From assembly GCA_035328465.1 (NCBI GenBank), contig DAOLIQ010000028.1, positions 1-34,267 on the forward strand: a stretch of DNA of 34,267 nt. The letters are read 5' to 3'. Source of the DNA: JADJEI01 sp035328465. GTDB taxonomy: Bacteria; Bacteroidota; Ignavibacteria; Ignavibacteriales; Ignavibacteriaceae. The translations under genes were made by a program, and so were the position numbers. Shown one piece after another: positions 24,159 through 33,095 of the stretch (its first letter is position 1; each line of letters opens with the position of its first letter). The notes under the pieces were generated by a model. The model had not been told where the DNA came from. It saw nothing but the letters and a program-made list of their open reading frames with translations, and searched no databases.

Positions 24159-26624
24159 ATGCGTTATCCTTTTTCAGAAATAGAATCTAAATGGCAAAAG
24201 TTTTGGGAAGAAAATAAAACTTACAAAACCGATTTATCTAAAACAGAAAAAAAACTCTATACGCTTGTAATGTTCATTTATCCCTCCGGTGCAAAACTTC
24301 ATATCGGGCATTGGTATAATTACGGACCAACTGATAGCTGGGCACGTTTTAAAAAACTTCAGGGCTATAATGTTTTTGAACCGATTGGCTACGATGCTTT
24401 TGGTTTGCCTGCAGAAAATTATGCAATCAAAACTGGAATTCATCCGCAGGATAGCACATTAAAAAATATTGATGACATTCGAGAACAGCTAAAGAAAATG
24501 GGTTGTATGTATGATTGGGATGCGGAGTTAATGACCTGCGCTCCTGAATATTACAGATGGAATCAATGGATTTTCCTTCAGATGTACAAACGCGGATTAG
24601 CTTACAGAAAAAATGCCCCGGTAAATTGGTGTCCGAATGATCAAACTGTGCTTGCTAATGAACAAGTTGTAGATGGCTGCTGCGAGCGCTGCGGAACAAC
24701 TGTCCTTCAGAGAAATCTTTATCAATGGTTTTTTAAGATAACTGATTATGCCGAGCAACTTCTCGACGGACATAATAAAATCGATTGGCCCGATGAAACA
24801 ATTCTAAAACAAAAAAACTGGATTGGTAAAAGTGAAGGTGCTGAAGTTACTTTTAAGATTATTGATAATGATAATGATGAAATAAAAGTTTTTACAACTC
24901 GTCCCGACACTTTATTTGGTGTTACTTATGTTGTGCTTGCACCCGAACATTCATTGGTTGATAAAATTACAAAACCAGAATTTAAAGCCGGTGTTGATGA
25001 ATATCGTGAATCAACAAAAAAATTAACTGAGATTGAACGTACTTCAACTGTTAAGGAAAAAACCGGAGTTCCAACTGGCGCGTTTGCAATCAATCCTGTT
25101 AATGGAGAAAAAGTTCCTGTTTGGATTTCTGATTATGCACTAATCACTTACGGAACAGGCTGTGTAATGGCTGTTCCGGCACACGATGAAAGAGATTTTG
25201 ATTTTGCAACTAAGTTTAATCTTCCAATCCGCAAAGTAATTTTGCAGGACGGAACGAGTGAAACTGATGAATTGAAATCAGCTTTTACTGAAATTGGAAT
25301 TATGATAAACTCAGGACAATTTAATGGACTAAGATCCGATGATGGTATAACAAAAGTTATAAAGTATCTTGAAGAAAATAATTTTGGCAAAGGGAAAATA
25401 AATTATCGTTTGCGTGATTGGTTGATCTCACGCCAGCGTTATTGGGGAACACCGATCCCGATAATTCATTGTCCTACTTGCGGCGAGGTTCCTCTTGATG
25501 AAAGTGAATTACCTGTTGAACTTCCTTATGATGTTGATTTTAAACTCGGCGGTGAATCTCCGCTTGCAAGAAATGAAAAGTACATAAATGTAAAATGTCC
25601 AAAGTGCGGAACTGATGCAAAACGTGATCCTGATACAATGGATACGTTTGTTGACTCATCTTGGTATTACTTGCGTTTTCTGGATCCAAAAATTTTTACA
25701 TCAGCTTTTAATAAAGAACTTGCAAACAAATGGACTCCTGTTGATATGTATGTTGGCGGTAAAGAACATTCTGTTATGCATCTTTTGTATGCAAGATTCT
25801 TTCATAAGTTTTTACGTGATATCGGACTTGTTAACAGCGATGAACCTTTTGCAAAACTTGTTCATCAAGGAGTTATTACAAAAGACGGTGCAAAGATGTC
25901 AAAGTCGCGCGGTAATGTTGTTAATCCTGATGAGTTTACCTCAAAGTATGGTACAGATGTTTTTAGGATGTACTTAATGTTTATGGGTCCTTACGATCAG
26001 GGTGGTGATTGGAGTGATAAAGGAATTTCCGGCGTTGAACGTTTTGTAATTCGTAGTTATGAATTGTTTAATCAGTACCGCGATATTATCAATCAAGCAT
26101 CTGCAAAAGATAAATATGATATTTTTACTTTATCAGAAAATGAGAAAAAAGTGTATCGAAAATTAAATCAAACACTAAAGAAGTTCGGTGAAGAGATTGA
26201 ACATTTCAGATTTAATACTGCAATCGCTTCTTTAATGGAGTTGATAAACGAGCTTAAGGTTTTGGAAAATTGCAGTAAGGAAATTCAGAGTTACGTGTTG
26301 CAAAGATTTGCGATTATGCTTGCGCCGGTTGCTCCACATCTTGGGGAAGAGTGCTGGCAGATAATTGGAAATGAAAAATCAATCTTCCAGAATCCGGTTG
26401 TGTTTGAAGTTGATAAAGAAGCATTGATTGAAGATACTGTAAATATTGCTGTTCAGGTAAATGGAAAATTAAGAGCAACGATTCCCGTTCCAATGAACAG
26501 TGAACAGGAAACAGTAAAGCCTTTTGTATTTGCTGATGAAAAGGTAAATAAGTTTACTGATGGCAAAACAATTGTGAAAGAAATATTCGTAAAAAATAAA
26601 ATTTATAACATAGTAGTAAAGTAA
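24159..26624 (+). CDS. leuS: Leucyl-tRNA synthetase
   Basis: Class I synthetase of 821 residues that charges tRNA-Leu. It has the HIGH motif at 48-51 (KLHIGH) and a zinc-type insert (CPNDQ...CCERCG). The CP1 editing domain carries FTTRPDTLFGVTYVVLAPEH, GTGCVMAVPAHDERD and a cysteine pair (CPTCGE...CPKCG). DTFVDSSWYYLRF and KMSKSRGN (579-586) follow, then the anticodon-binding and C-terminal domains (VQVNGKLRATIPV). All expected parts are present and the length is normal. A strong promoter precedes it. Ancestrally it was probably followed by serS. Confidence 0.98.
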   Translation: MRYPFSEIESKWQKFWEENKTYKTDLSKTEKKLYTLVMFIYPSGAKLHIGHWYNYGPTDSWARFKKLQGYNVFEPIGYDAFGLPAENYAIKTGIHPQDSTLKNIDDIREQLKKMGCMYDWDAELMTCAPEYYRWNQWIFLQMYKRGLAYRKNAPVNWCPNDQTVLANEQVVDGCCERCGTTVLQRNLYQWFFKITDYAEQLLDGHNKIDWPDETILKQKNWIGKSEGAEVTFKIIDNDNDEIKVFTTRPDTLFGVTYVVLAPEHSLVDKITKPEFKAGVDEYRESTKKLTEIERTSTVKEKTGVPTGAFAINPVNGEKVPVWISDYALITYGTGCVMAVPAHDERDFDFATKFNLPIRKVILQDGTSETDELKSAFTEIGIMINSGQFNGLRSDDGITKVIKYLEENNFGKGKINYRLRDWLISRQRYWGTPIPIIHCPTCGEVPLDESELPVELPYDVDFKLGGESPLARNEKYINVKCPKCGTDAKRDPDTMDTFVDSSWYYLRFLDPKIFTSAFNKELANKWTPVDMYVGGKEHSVMHLLYARFFHKFLRDIGLVNSDEPFAKLVHQGVITKDGAKMSKSRGNVVNPDEFTSKYGTDVFRMYLMFMGPYDQGGDWSDKGISGVERFVIRSYELFNQYRDIINQASAKDKYDIFTLSENEKKVYRKLNQTLKKFGEEIEHFRFNTAIASLMELINELKVLENCSKEIQSYVLQRFAIMLAPVAPHLGEECWQIIGNEKSIFQNPVVFEVDKEALIEDTVNIAVQVNGKLRATIPVPMNSEQETVKPFVFADEKVNKFTDGKTIVKEIFVKNKIYNIVVK

Positions 26625-26630
26625 AATCGC

Positions 26631-26707
26631 AATGGTGCGCAGATTACTCTGATTATCCTGATCTGCGCTGATCTGCTAAATCTGTGTAATCAGCGTTCTA
26701 TTTTTTT
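26631..26707 (+). repeat. Interspersed repeat, GATCTGTGT family (copy 2)
   Basis: Starts AATGG, includes CAGATTACTCTGATTATCCTGATCT and ends AATCTGTGTAATCAGCGTTC plus a T-rich run. It parallels 17901-17966 but carries an extra GATCTGCT segment. It lies just after leuS and just before the duplicated serS start. Confidence 0.65.
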
Positions 26708-26724
26708 AATTTAGGAAGTAATAA

Positions 26725-26781
26725 ATGTTAGACATAAAACTTATTCGTGAATTATTTGTCGGCAGTGCAAAAAGCCAATGA
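26725..26781 (+). pseudogene. Duplicated 5' end of serS acting as a leader ORF for yhcG
   Basis: ATG 26725 encodes MLDIKLIRE, identical to the serS N-terminus, then diverges (LFVGSAKSQ) and stops at TGA 26779-26781. Positions 26722-26751 match 27898-27927 exactly (30 bp), and the bases before it are similar too. The stop overlaps the yhcG-type ATG at 26778 (ATGA), an arrangement for translational coupling. Confidence 0.75.
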
Positions 26782-27809
26782 GTCATTTGGAAAATATTGT
26801 AATCGCTGATTTATTTATAAAGATTAAACAAATAATTAATGCTTCCCGCAGTAAACTAGCTCAAACCATAAATAACGAATTGATTCAAACTTATTGGCAA
26901 ATTGGAAAAGCGATTGTTGAAAAAGAAAAGACAAATAATTATGATGACAAATCCAGTCGTCAAATTATTTTAGATTTGTCCAAACAATTATCCAGAGAAT
27001 TAGGGAAAGGATTTTCACGTTCAAATCTTTTTTATATGAGAAATTTTTACCTCTATTTCCCCGATGTCCAGACGCTGTCTGGACAATTAACATGGTCACA
27101 CTATTGCGAACTGTTGTCTGTTTCTGATGATAACAAACGTTCATTCTATGAAAAAGAAACCATAAATTGCGGTTGGTCTGTTCGTGATTTAAAAAGACAA
27201 ATCGCAAGTTCTTTATTTGAACGTCTTCTCCTTTCCGAAGGAAAACCAAATAAAGAAAAGGTTTTGAGATTAGCAAAAGAAGGTCAGGCTATTCTTAATC
27301 CATCAGACATTCTAAAAGACCCGTACGTATTTGAGTTTTTAGGGATTCCCGAGAACAAACCGATCTTAGAAAAGGACTTAGAATTAAAACTGATCCGACA
27401 CATTGAGGATTTTCTTTTGGAACTTGGGAAAGGTTTTATGTTTGTTGGCTCACAGTTTCGGATTACCTTAAACAATGTTCACCATTATATCGATTTGGTT
27501 TTTTACAATAAAATTTTAAAAGCATACATTTTGATTGACCTAAAATCTGCAAAGTTTCAGCCTGATAATGTTGGTCAAATGAACATGTATCTCAACTATT
27601 TCAAAACTGAAATTAATCAAGAAGAAGATATTGAACCAATTGGAATTATTTTGTGCACCGATAAAGATGAAGTGGTTGCAGAATATGCCCTTGGCGGGTT
27701 AACAAACCAAATTTTTGCATCAAAGTACGTTTATTATTTGCCCGATAAAGAAATATTGATTAGAGAAGTTGAAAGATTTTTAATAGAAGATAAATTAACA
27801 AAACAATAA
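26778..27809 (+). CDS. YhcG-type PDDEXK nuclease domain protein (DUF1016)
   Basis: A 343-residue protein of the YhcG family. The N-terminal DUF1016 region (about 10-150) has INNELIQTYWQIGKAIVEKE, LSKQLSRELGKGFSRSNLFYM and LTWSHYCELLSV. The C-terminal PD-(D/E)XK nuclease-like domain (about 180-335) has FVGSQFRITLNNVHHYIDLVF with D239, and ILIDLKSAKFQPDNVGQMNM with D254/K256. A DLK replaces the more usual ELK. Family members occur as accessory genes, some near restriction systems, and their cellular role is unsettled. Here it is alone, wedged between leuS and serS. It is flanked by a 30-bp direct repeat of the serS start and translationally overlaps the copied start. No partner methylase or toxin is visible. 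Confidence 0.9.
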   Translation: MSHLENIVIADLFIKIKQIINASRSKLAQTINNELIQTYWQIGKAIVEKEKTNNYDDKSSRQIILDLSKQLSRELGKGFSRSNLFYMRNFYLYFPDVQTLSGQLTWSHYCELLSVSDDNKRSFYEKETINCGWSVRDLKRQIASSLFERLLLSEGKPNKEKVLRLAKEGQAILNPSDILKDPYVFEFLGIPENKPILEKDLELKLIRHIEDFLLELGKGFMFVGSQFRITLNNVHHYIDLVFYNKILKAYILIDLKSAKFQPDNVGQMNMYLNYFKTEINQEEDIEPIGIILCTDKDEVVAEYALGGLTNQIFASKYVYYLPDKEILIREVERFLIEDKLTKQ

Positions 27810-27900
27810 CCACTTAGGTTTAAAAATCATAATCATCAAATTCCGTTGGTTAACGGATTAGTTTATAATTGACTTAAAAAAACTTTAGAAAGTATATTAA

Positions 27901-29178
27901 ATGTTAGACATAAAACTTATTCGTGAAAATCCTGAAAAGGTAAAACAAGGCATTGCAAACAAGAACGAGAAGAACAGGATTGATGAACTTCTTGAGCTCG
28001 ATAAACAGCGTAGAGATATTATTGCACATGCTGATGAACTGAAATCAAGACGTAATTCTGTTTCTCAGCAAGTCGGACAAATGAAAAAATCCGGACAGGA
28101 TGCAACTGAAATTATTGCCGAGATGAAACGTGTTGGCGATGAGATTGCTGAGTATGATGCAAAGTTAAGATCAGTTGAAGAAGAGATTGATACAATATTA
28201 AGATTCATTCCCAATCTTCCTCACTCATCTGTTCCAGTTGGAAAATCCGCAGAAGAAAATGTTGAAGTAAGACGCTGGTTGCCGGAAGGATTTAAGTTTG
28301 AAAATGATTTTAAACCAATGGATCATGTTGAACTCGGGAAGAAACTCAACATACTTGATTTTGAACGCGGGGCAAAAATAAGCGGTTCCGGTTTTCCTGT
28401 TTACAAAGGCAAAGGCGCAACATTAGAACGTTCACTAATCAATTTTATGCTGGATTATCATTTACAAAATCATAATTACTCAGAAATTTTTCCACCATTT
28501 CTTGTGAACAAAGAATCATTACGCGGAACCGGTCAGCTACCTAAAATGGAAGAAGACATGTACACGATTGAAAAAGATGGATTGTATGCAATTCCAACAG
28601 CAGAAGTTCCGATTACAAATATTCATCGAGATGAAATTTTGAACGAAAAAGATTTGCCAATAAAATACGTTGGCTACTCCGCTTGCTTTAGAAGAGAAGC
28701 CGGTTCTTACGGCAAAGATTCAAAAGGATTTTTGCGTGTTCATCAGTTCAATAAAGTTGAGATGGTAAAATTTGTAAAACCGGAAACTTCTTACGATGAA
28801 TTAGAATTACTTGTAAAAGATGCTGAAGATATTTTGCAGGCATTAAATATTCCGTATAGAATTTTAATGCTGTGTTCCGGTGATTTAAGTTTTTCAGCAG
28901 CAAAATGTTACGATATCGAGACATGGTCACCAGCAGAAAATAAATGGTTAGAAGCATCATCCTGCAGCAACTTTGAAGATTTTCAAGGGCGTAGAGCAAA
29001 TATTCGTTTTAGAAATGAACAAACTAAAAAACCAGAGTTCGTTCATACACTTAATGGCAGCGGTTTAGCAACAAGCAGATTGATGGTTTCGCTTTTGGAA
29101 AATTATCAGACGCCAGAAGGAAAAATTGTTGTACCAAAAGCTTTGCACAAATACACAGGGTTTAATGTAATTGACTAA
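27901..29178 (+). CDS. serS: Seryl-tRNA synthetase
   Basis: Class II synthetase of 425 residues. The N-terminal coiled coil that grips the tRNA-Ser long arm spans about 28-105. Motif 2 is in SACFRREAGSYGKDSKGFLR, and VHQFNKVEMV follows. Motif 3 is NGSGLATSRLMVSLLENYQ. ATG 27901 gives the standard start MLDIKLIRENPEKVK. The first 27 bases are duplicated 1.2 kb upstream, where the yhcG-type gene was inserted, so the original control region may have been split. No Bacteroidota promoter of good quality is seen in the 91-bp gap upstream. Confidence 0.98.
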   Translation: MLDIKLIRENPEKVKQGIANKNEKNRIDELLELDKQRRDIIAHADELKSRRNSVSQQVGQMKKSGQDATEIIAEMKRVGDEIAEYDAKLRSVEEEIDTILRFIPNLPHSSVPVGKSAEENVEVRRWLPEGFKFENDFKPMDHVELGKKLNILDFERGAKISGSGFPVYKGKGATLERSLINFMLDYHLQNHNYSEIFPPFLVNKESLRGTGQLPKMEEDMYTIEKDGLYAIPTAEVPITNIHRDEILNEKDLPIKYVGYSACFRREAGSYGKDSKGFLRVHQFNKVEMVKFVKPETSYDELELLVKDAEDILQALNIPYRILMLCSGDLSFSAAKCYDIETWSPAENKWLEASSCSNFEDFQGRRANIRFRNEQTKKPEFVHTLNGSGLATSRLMVSLLENYQTPEGKIVVPKALHKYTGFNVID

Positions 29179-29179
29179 A

Positions 29180-29261
29180 GTCATGCTGTCCCGAATCTTC
29201 GGGATCAGCATTTTACAAAAATGCAAAAGATCCCGATCCCGATAAATCGGGACGGGATGAC
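29180..29261 (+). repeat. 82-bp three-hairpin element with imperfect terminal inverted repeats
   Basis: Ends are GTCATGCTGTCCCG and CGGGACGGGATGAC. Three hairpins follow in series: TCCCGAA TC TTCGGGA (29189-29204), GCATTTT ACA AAAATGC (29208-29224) and TCCCGAT AA ATCGGGA (29237-29252). The last stem is identical to the palindrome in the tRNA relics. It directly follows serS. Confidence 0.75.
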
Positions 29262-29283
29262 AAACATTTTAATGATTCAAATC

Positions 29284-29308
29284 ACCCCGAAATAGCTTAG
29301 GGGTTTTT
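29284..29308 (+). terminator. Probable terminator after serS
   Basis: ACCCC, then GAAATAGCTTA, then GGGGT and a run of T. It is a 5-bp GC stem with a long loop, about 105 bp after serS and before the ABC transporter genes. Confidence 0.6.
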
Positions 29309-29381
29309 ATATTCGCACAGTGATTGAGCAATAAAAAAAGTATCTTACTCTAAATCAAAATCTTACACTTACTCGTTATTA

Positions 29382-31127
29382 ATGAAAAATCTATTAACAC
29401 TAAAAAAATATTTTGTTAAGTATAAAACCAAATTGTTTTGGGGAATGCTTTTCATTCTTATCTCAAATGCTGGTACGGTTTATTTACCAATCCTATTAAA
29501 AGATGCCATAAATGATTTACGTAATAATGTAAGCAATCAACAATTACTTAAGTATGCGCTTTTAATTGTTGGTACTTCAATCGTTGCTGGAATTTTCAGA
29601 TACTTAATTCGCCAAACGATCATCGTTGTTTCAAGAGAAATTGAGTATGATTTGCGCGGTGATTTTTGGGAACACATTCAAAAACTTCCACTGAGATATT
29701 TCCAGAATAACTCAACTGGCAATATAATGTCTCATGCCACCAATGATATTAATGCAGTCAGAATGTTCATAGGTCCGGCTGTAATGTATTCGATTGATAC
29801 TATGATTCGTTTGATTATTGTTGTAACAATAATGATCTCAATAAATTTACCACTCACTATTTATTCGCTGCTGCCTCTGCCGATTTTATCTTATGGAGTT
29901 TATAGAATTGGAAAATTAATTCATGAGAAGTACACAAGGATTCAGGAAAATTTTTCTGAATTGACCACGCGTGCACAGGAAAATTTTTCAGGGATTCGTA
30001 TAATCAAATCCTACGTTCGTGAAGCTAACGAAATAAAAAAATGGAACGAACTCAGTAAAGAATATCTTCGCAAGAATATGAACCTCGTTCGAATTCAGGC
30101 TTTAATTATGCCAATACTTTATATGATAACCGGCATTTCCATAATAGTCGTTATCTGGATCGGCGGCGGAAAAGTTATCAACGGAGAGATGAATCTCGGT
30201 GATATTACTGCGTTTATTGTTTACCTCGGAATTTTAATCTGGCCGGTCATTGCTTTTGGCTGGGTTATGAATATTATTCAGCAAGGCGAAGCAAGTATGA
30301 AACGATTGAATAAAATTTTAAATGAGCCTTATGAGATTCAGGATCTATCATCAGCAGATATTACTGTAAAAGATTTAAATGGTGAAATTGAATTAAGAAA
30401 TGTTTCTTTCAGATATTCGGATTCACTGCCTGAAGTTTTAAAAGATGTCAATCTTAAAATTCCTGTTGGTTCAACGCTTGCGATTGTCGGGCATACCGGC
30501 TCAGGTAAAACAAGTTTAATAAATTTAATTCCGAGACTTTATGATGTAACATCGGGTGAACTTTTTATTGATGGCAAAAATGTAAAAGATATTCCACTTG
30601 ATGTGTTGAGAACTAATGTTGCTGTTGTTCAACAGGAATCATTTTTGTTTTCTGATTCTGTTTACGGAAATATCGCTTACGGATTAAGAGAAGTTGATAA
30701 ACAAAGAGTCGAAGAGGTAGCACGCATTGCAAACTTTAATAAGGATGTTGAATCGTTTCCAAAGGGTTACGAAACAATTGTTGGTGAAAGAGGAATAACA
30801 TTTTCAGGCGGACAAAAACAAAGAGCATCTCTTGCACGGGCACTTGCTGTTGATCCTAAAATATTAATTCTTGATGACTCATTCTCAGCAGTTGACACTC
30901 ACACCGAAGAAGAAATCTTAAAGAACTTACGCGAGTTTATGAAAGACAGAACAAGCATAATTATCAGCCATAGAATTTCTACTGTTAAAGATGCTGATAA
31001 TATTATTGTACTTGCAGACGGAAAAATTGCTGAGCAAGGCACCCACGAAGAATTGGTTGCCTTAAATGGTCTGTATGCAGATTTACATTACAAGCAATTA
31101 TTAGAAAAAGAATTAGAGGAATTATAA
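29382..31127 (+). CDS. ABC exporter half-transporter, degenerate-ATP-site subunit
   Basis: A 581-residue half-transporter. A six-helix membrane domain (about 1-315) precedes the ATPase domain (about 335-580). Walker A is GHTGSGKT (370-377), the signature FSGGQKQR (SGGQ near 475) is canonical, and Walker B ends LILDDS. The catalytic glutamate is therefore D499. The H-loop is ISHRIS. In heterodimeric exporters such as TM287/288 and BmrCD, one subunit has this Asp while the partner has a weak signature. The next gene shows just that. Substrate unknown (drugs or lipids are typical). 151 bp, filled mostly by repeats, separate it from its partner. Confidence 0.93.
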   Translation: MKNLLTLKKYFVKYKTKLFWGMLFILISNAGTVYLPILLKDAINDLRNNVSNQQLLKYALLIVGTSIVAGIFRYLIRQTIIVVSREIEYDLRGDFWEHIQKLPLRYFQNNSTGNIMSHATNDINAVRMFIGPAVMYSIDTMIRLIIVVTIMISINLPLTIYSLLPLPILSYGVYRIGKLIHEKYTRIQENFSELTTRAQENFSGIRIIKSYVREANEIKKWNELSKEYLRKNMNLVRIQALIMPILYMITGISIIVVIWIGGGKVINGEMNLGDITAFIVYLGILIWPVIAFGWVMNIIQQGEASMKRLNKILNEPYEIQDLSSADITVKDLNGEIELRNVSFRYSDSLPEVLKDVNLKIPVGSTLAIVGHTGSGKTSLINLIPRLYDVTSGELFIDGKNVKDIPLDVLRTNVAVVQQESFLFSDSVYGNIAYGLREVDKQRVEEVARIANFNKDVESFPKGYETIVGERGITFSGGQKQRASLARALAVDPKILILDDSFSAVDTHTEEEILKNLREFMKDRTSIIISHRISTVKDADNIIVLADGKIAEQGTHEELVALNGLYADLHYKQLLEKELEEL

Positions 31128-31130
31128 AAA

Positions 31131-31236
31131 GCATCACCCCTGCCTTCCGACAGGCAAGCAAACCCTCTCCAAAGGAGAGGGCTTTAGGAATGTTATAAAG
31201 TCCCTCTCTTTATAAGAGAGGGATTTAGGGTGAGTT
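31131..31236. repeat. Inverted pair of CCCTCTCC-family palindromic repeats
   Basis: Left copy reads inward from CATCACCCC and has stem CCCTCTCC AAA GGAGAGGG (31163-31181). Its tail is split by a smaller palindrome, TGCCTTCCGACAGGCA. Right copy has stem CCCTCTC TTTATAA GAGAGGG (31202-31222), then ATTTAGGGTGAG. The two point in opposite directions and fill the gap between the paired ABC genes. Confidence 0.75.
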
Positions 31237-31278
31237 AGAAGTGACTGGAATCTTTAGAGAAAAATAATAAAATTTTTT

Positions 31279-33069
31279 ATGAGCGATAAAAAACACGACG
31301 ACGAAATTTTAGGCAAAGCATACGACTCAAAGTTGATGAAGCGGCTTCTTACATACATTAAGCCTTACAAAAAGTACGTTGTCTTTGCCATAGTTCTTAA
31401 TGTGCTGGTTGCTGCTCTCGGACCACTGCGCCCCTACCTTACAAAAATTGCGATTGACGATTATATTGTTCATTCGAATTATAATGGATTGATGTTGATT
31501 GGTATTGCTTTGTTCGCATCACTTGTGCTGCAGGCTGTTGTGCAATACTTTTTAACTTACTACACACAATATCTTGGTCAAAGAACTCTTTATGATATCC
31601 GCACACAGATTTTTGAACATACACAAAAACTCGCACTCAAATTTTTTGATCGCACGCCGATTGGCAGGATTGTTACGCGCGCTACAAATGATGTTGAATC
31701 ACTCAGCGAATTGTTTTCGTCCGGAATAGTAATGGTGTTTAGTGATGTGTTTATAATTTTGTGGATACTCGGCTTTATGTTTTTTATGGATATTCCCCTT
31801 TCACTTGTTACACTTTCTGTGCTTCCGGTTCTAATCTACGGAACTTTCCTTTTTAGGAAAAAAGTTAGAGAAAGTTATCGTGATGTTCGCTTTCACCTTG
31901 CGAGATTAAATTCATATATGCAGGAACACGTAACAGGGATGAGCGTCGTTCAGATTTTTAGAAAAGAAACTGATGAGTTCAAGAAGTTTTCAGAAATAAA
32001 TGCTGATCATCGTGAAGCAAATATTAAATCTATTTTTTATTATGCAATATTCTTTCCAAGTGTTGAGTTACTTAGCTCAATTGCAATTGCATTAATCGTT
32101 TGGTACGGCGGCGGAAAAGTAATTCAAAGCTCTCTAACAATCGGTGTGCTATTTGCATTCATTCAATATACTGAAATGTTCTTCCGTCCGATTCGTGATC
32201 TTTCAGAAAAGTATAATATACTTCAAACTTCAATGGCTTCATCGGAGAGAATTTTTAAACTGCTTGATAATCAAACATTTATAAAAAATCCCGAAGACGC
32301 CGTAAAGCTTAATGGGATATCGGGTAAAATAGAATTCAAAGATGTCTGGTTCGCTTATGATGATGAAAATTATGTGTTGAAAAATATCAACTTCAACATT
32401 AATCCCGGTGAAACCGTTGCAATAGTTGGACACACAGGTGCAGGCAAGTCCACTTTGATAAATATTCTTACAAGATTTTATGACATCAATAAGGGCTCAG
32501 TTTTATTGGATGGAATTGATATTCGGAATGTTGATAAGCGTGATTTAAGGAAATATATTTCAATTGTTTTACAGGATGTTTTTCTTTTCTCCGGGACTAT
32601 TCGATCTAATATTAATATGGATAATGATGAGATAGGAATAGAAAAAATAATTGATGCGGCAAAAACTGTTGGTGCAGATAAATTTATTTCCAATCTTCCA
32701 AATCAATATGAAGAAGAAGTTAAAGAAAGAGGTGCAACATTAAGCGTGGGGCAAAAACAATTAATTTCTTTTGCGCGGGCTTTAGCTTATGATCCAAAAA
32801 TATTAATTTTGGATGAAGCAACTTCAAGCATTGATACAGAAACCGAGCAGTTGATTCAAACTGCAATTGAAAAACTCTTAGTTGGAAGAACCGCAATTGT
32901 AATAGCTCATCGGCTTTCAACAATACAAAATGCTGATAAAATAATTGTTCTGCATAAAGGAGAAATAAAAGAGATTGGCAATCATCAGGAACTTCTTGCT
33001 AAACGAGGAATCTATTACAAACTGTATCAGCTTCAATACAAAGATCAGGAAACTTTTAAAACAACATAA
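31279..33069 (+). CDS. ABC exporter half-transporter, catalytic-site subunit
   Basis: A 596-residue partner of the preceding gene. A six-helix membrane domain (about 20-335) precedes the ATPase domain (about 350-590). Walker A is GHTGAGKS (384-391). The signature is degenerate, LSVGQ (488-492), in place of LSGGQ. Walker B, LILDEATS, keeps the catalytic E513, and the H-loop is IAHRLS. Paired with the upstream subunit, this gives one competent site (this Walker A/B with the partner SGGQ) and one degenerate site, the asymmetry known for heterodimeric type IV exporters. fbp follows 26 bp later and may share the transcript. Confidence 0.94.
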   Translation: MSDKKHDDEILGKAYDSKLMKRLLTYIKPYKKYVVFAIVLNVLVAALGPLRPYLTKIAIDDYIVHSNYNGLMLIGIALFASLVLQAVVQYFLTYYTQYLGQRTLYDIRTQIFEHTQKLALKFFDRTPIGRIVTRATNDVESLSELFSSGIVMVFSDVFIILWILGFMFFMDIPLSLVTLSVLPVLIYGTFLFRKKVRESYRDVRFHLARLNSYMQEHVTGMSVVQIFRKETDEFKKFSEINADHREANIKSIFYYAIFFPSVELLSSIAIALIVWYGGGKVIQSSLTIGVLFAFIQYTEMFFRPIRDLSEKYNILQTSMASSERIFKLLDNQTFIKNPEDAVKLNGISGKIEFKDVWFAYDDENYVLKNINFNINPGETVAIVGHTGAGKSTLINILTRFYDINKGSVLLDGIDIRNVDKRDLRKYISIVLQDVFLFSGTIRSNINMDNDEIGIEKIIDAAKTVGADKFISNLPNQYEEEVKERGATLSVGQKQLISFARALAYDPKILILDEATSSIDTETEQLIQTAIEKLLVGRTAIVIAHRLSTIQNADKIIVLHKGEIKEIGNHQELLAKRGIYYKLYQLQYKDQETFKTT

Positions 33070-33095
33070 ATTCTAATTAATAAAGGGAAGCGCAC

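Noticed and set aside
26778..27809. Part of a restriction-modification or toxin-antitoxin island
   Set aside because: The gene stands alone. Both neighbours are aminoacyl-tRNA synthetases and no methylase, specificity or antitoxin gene is present.
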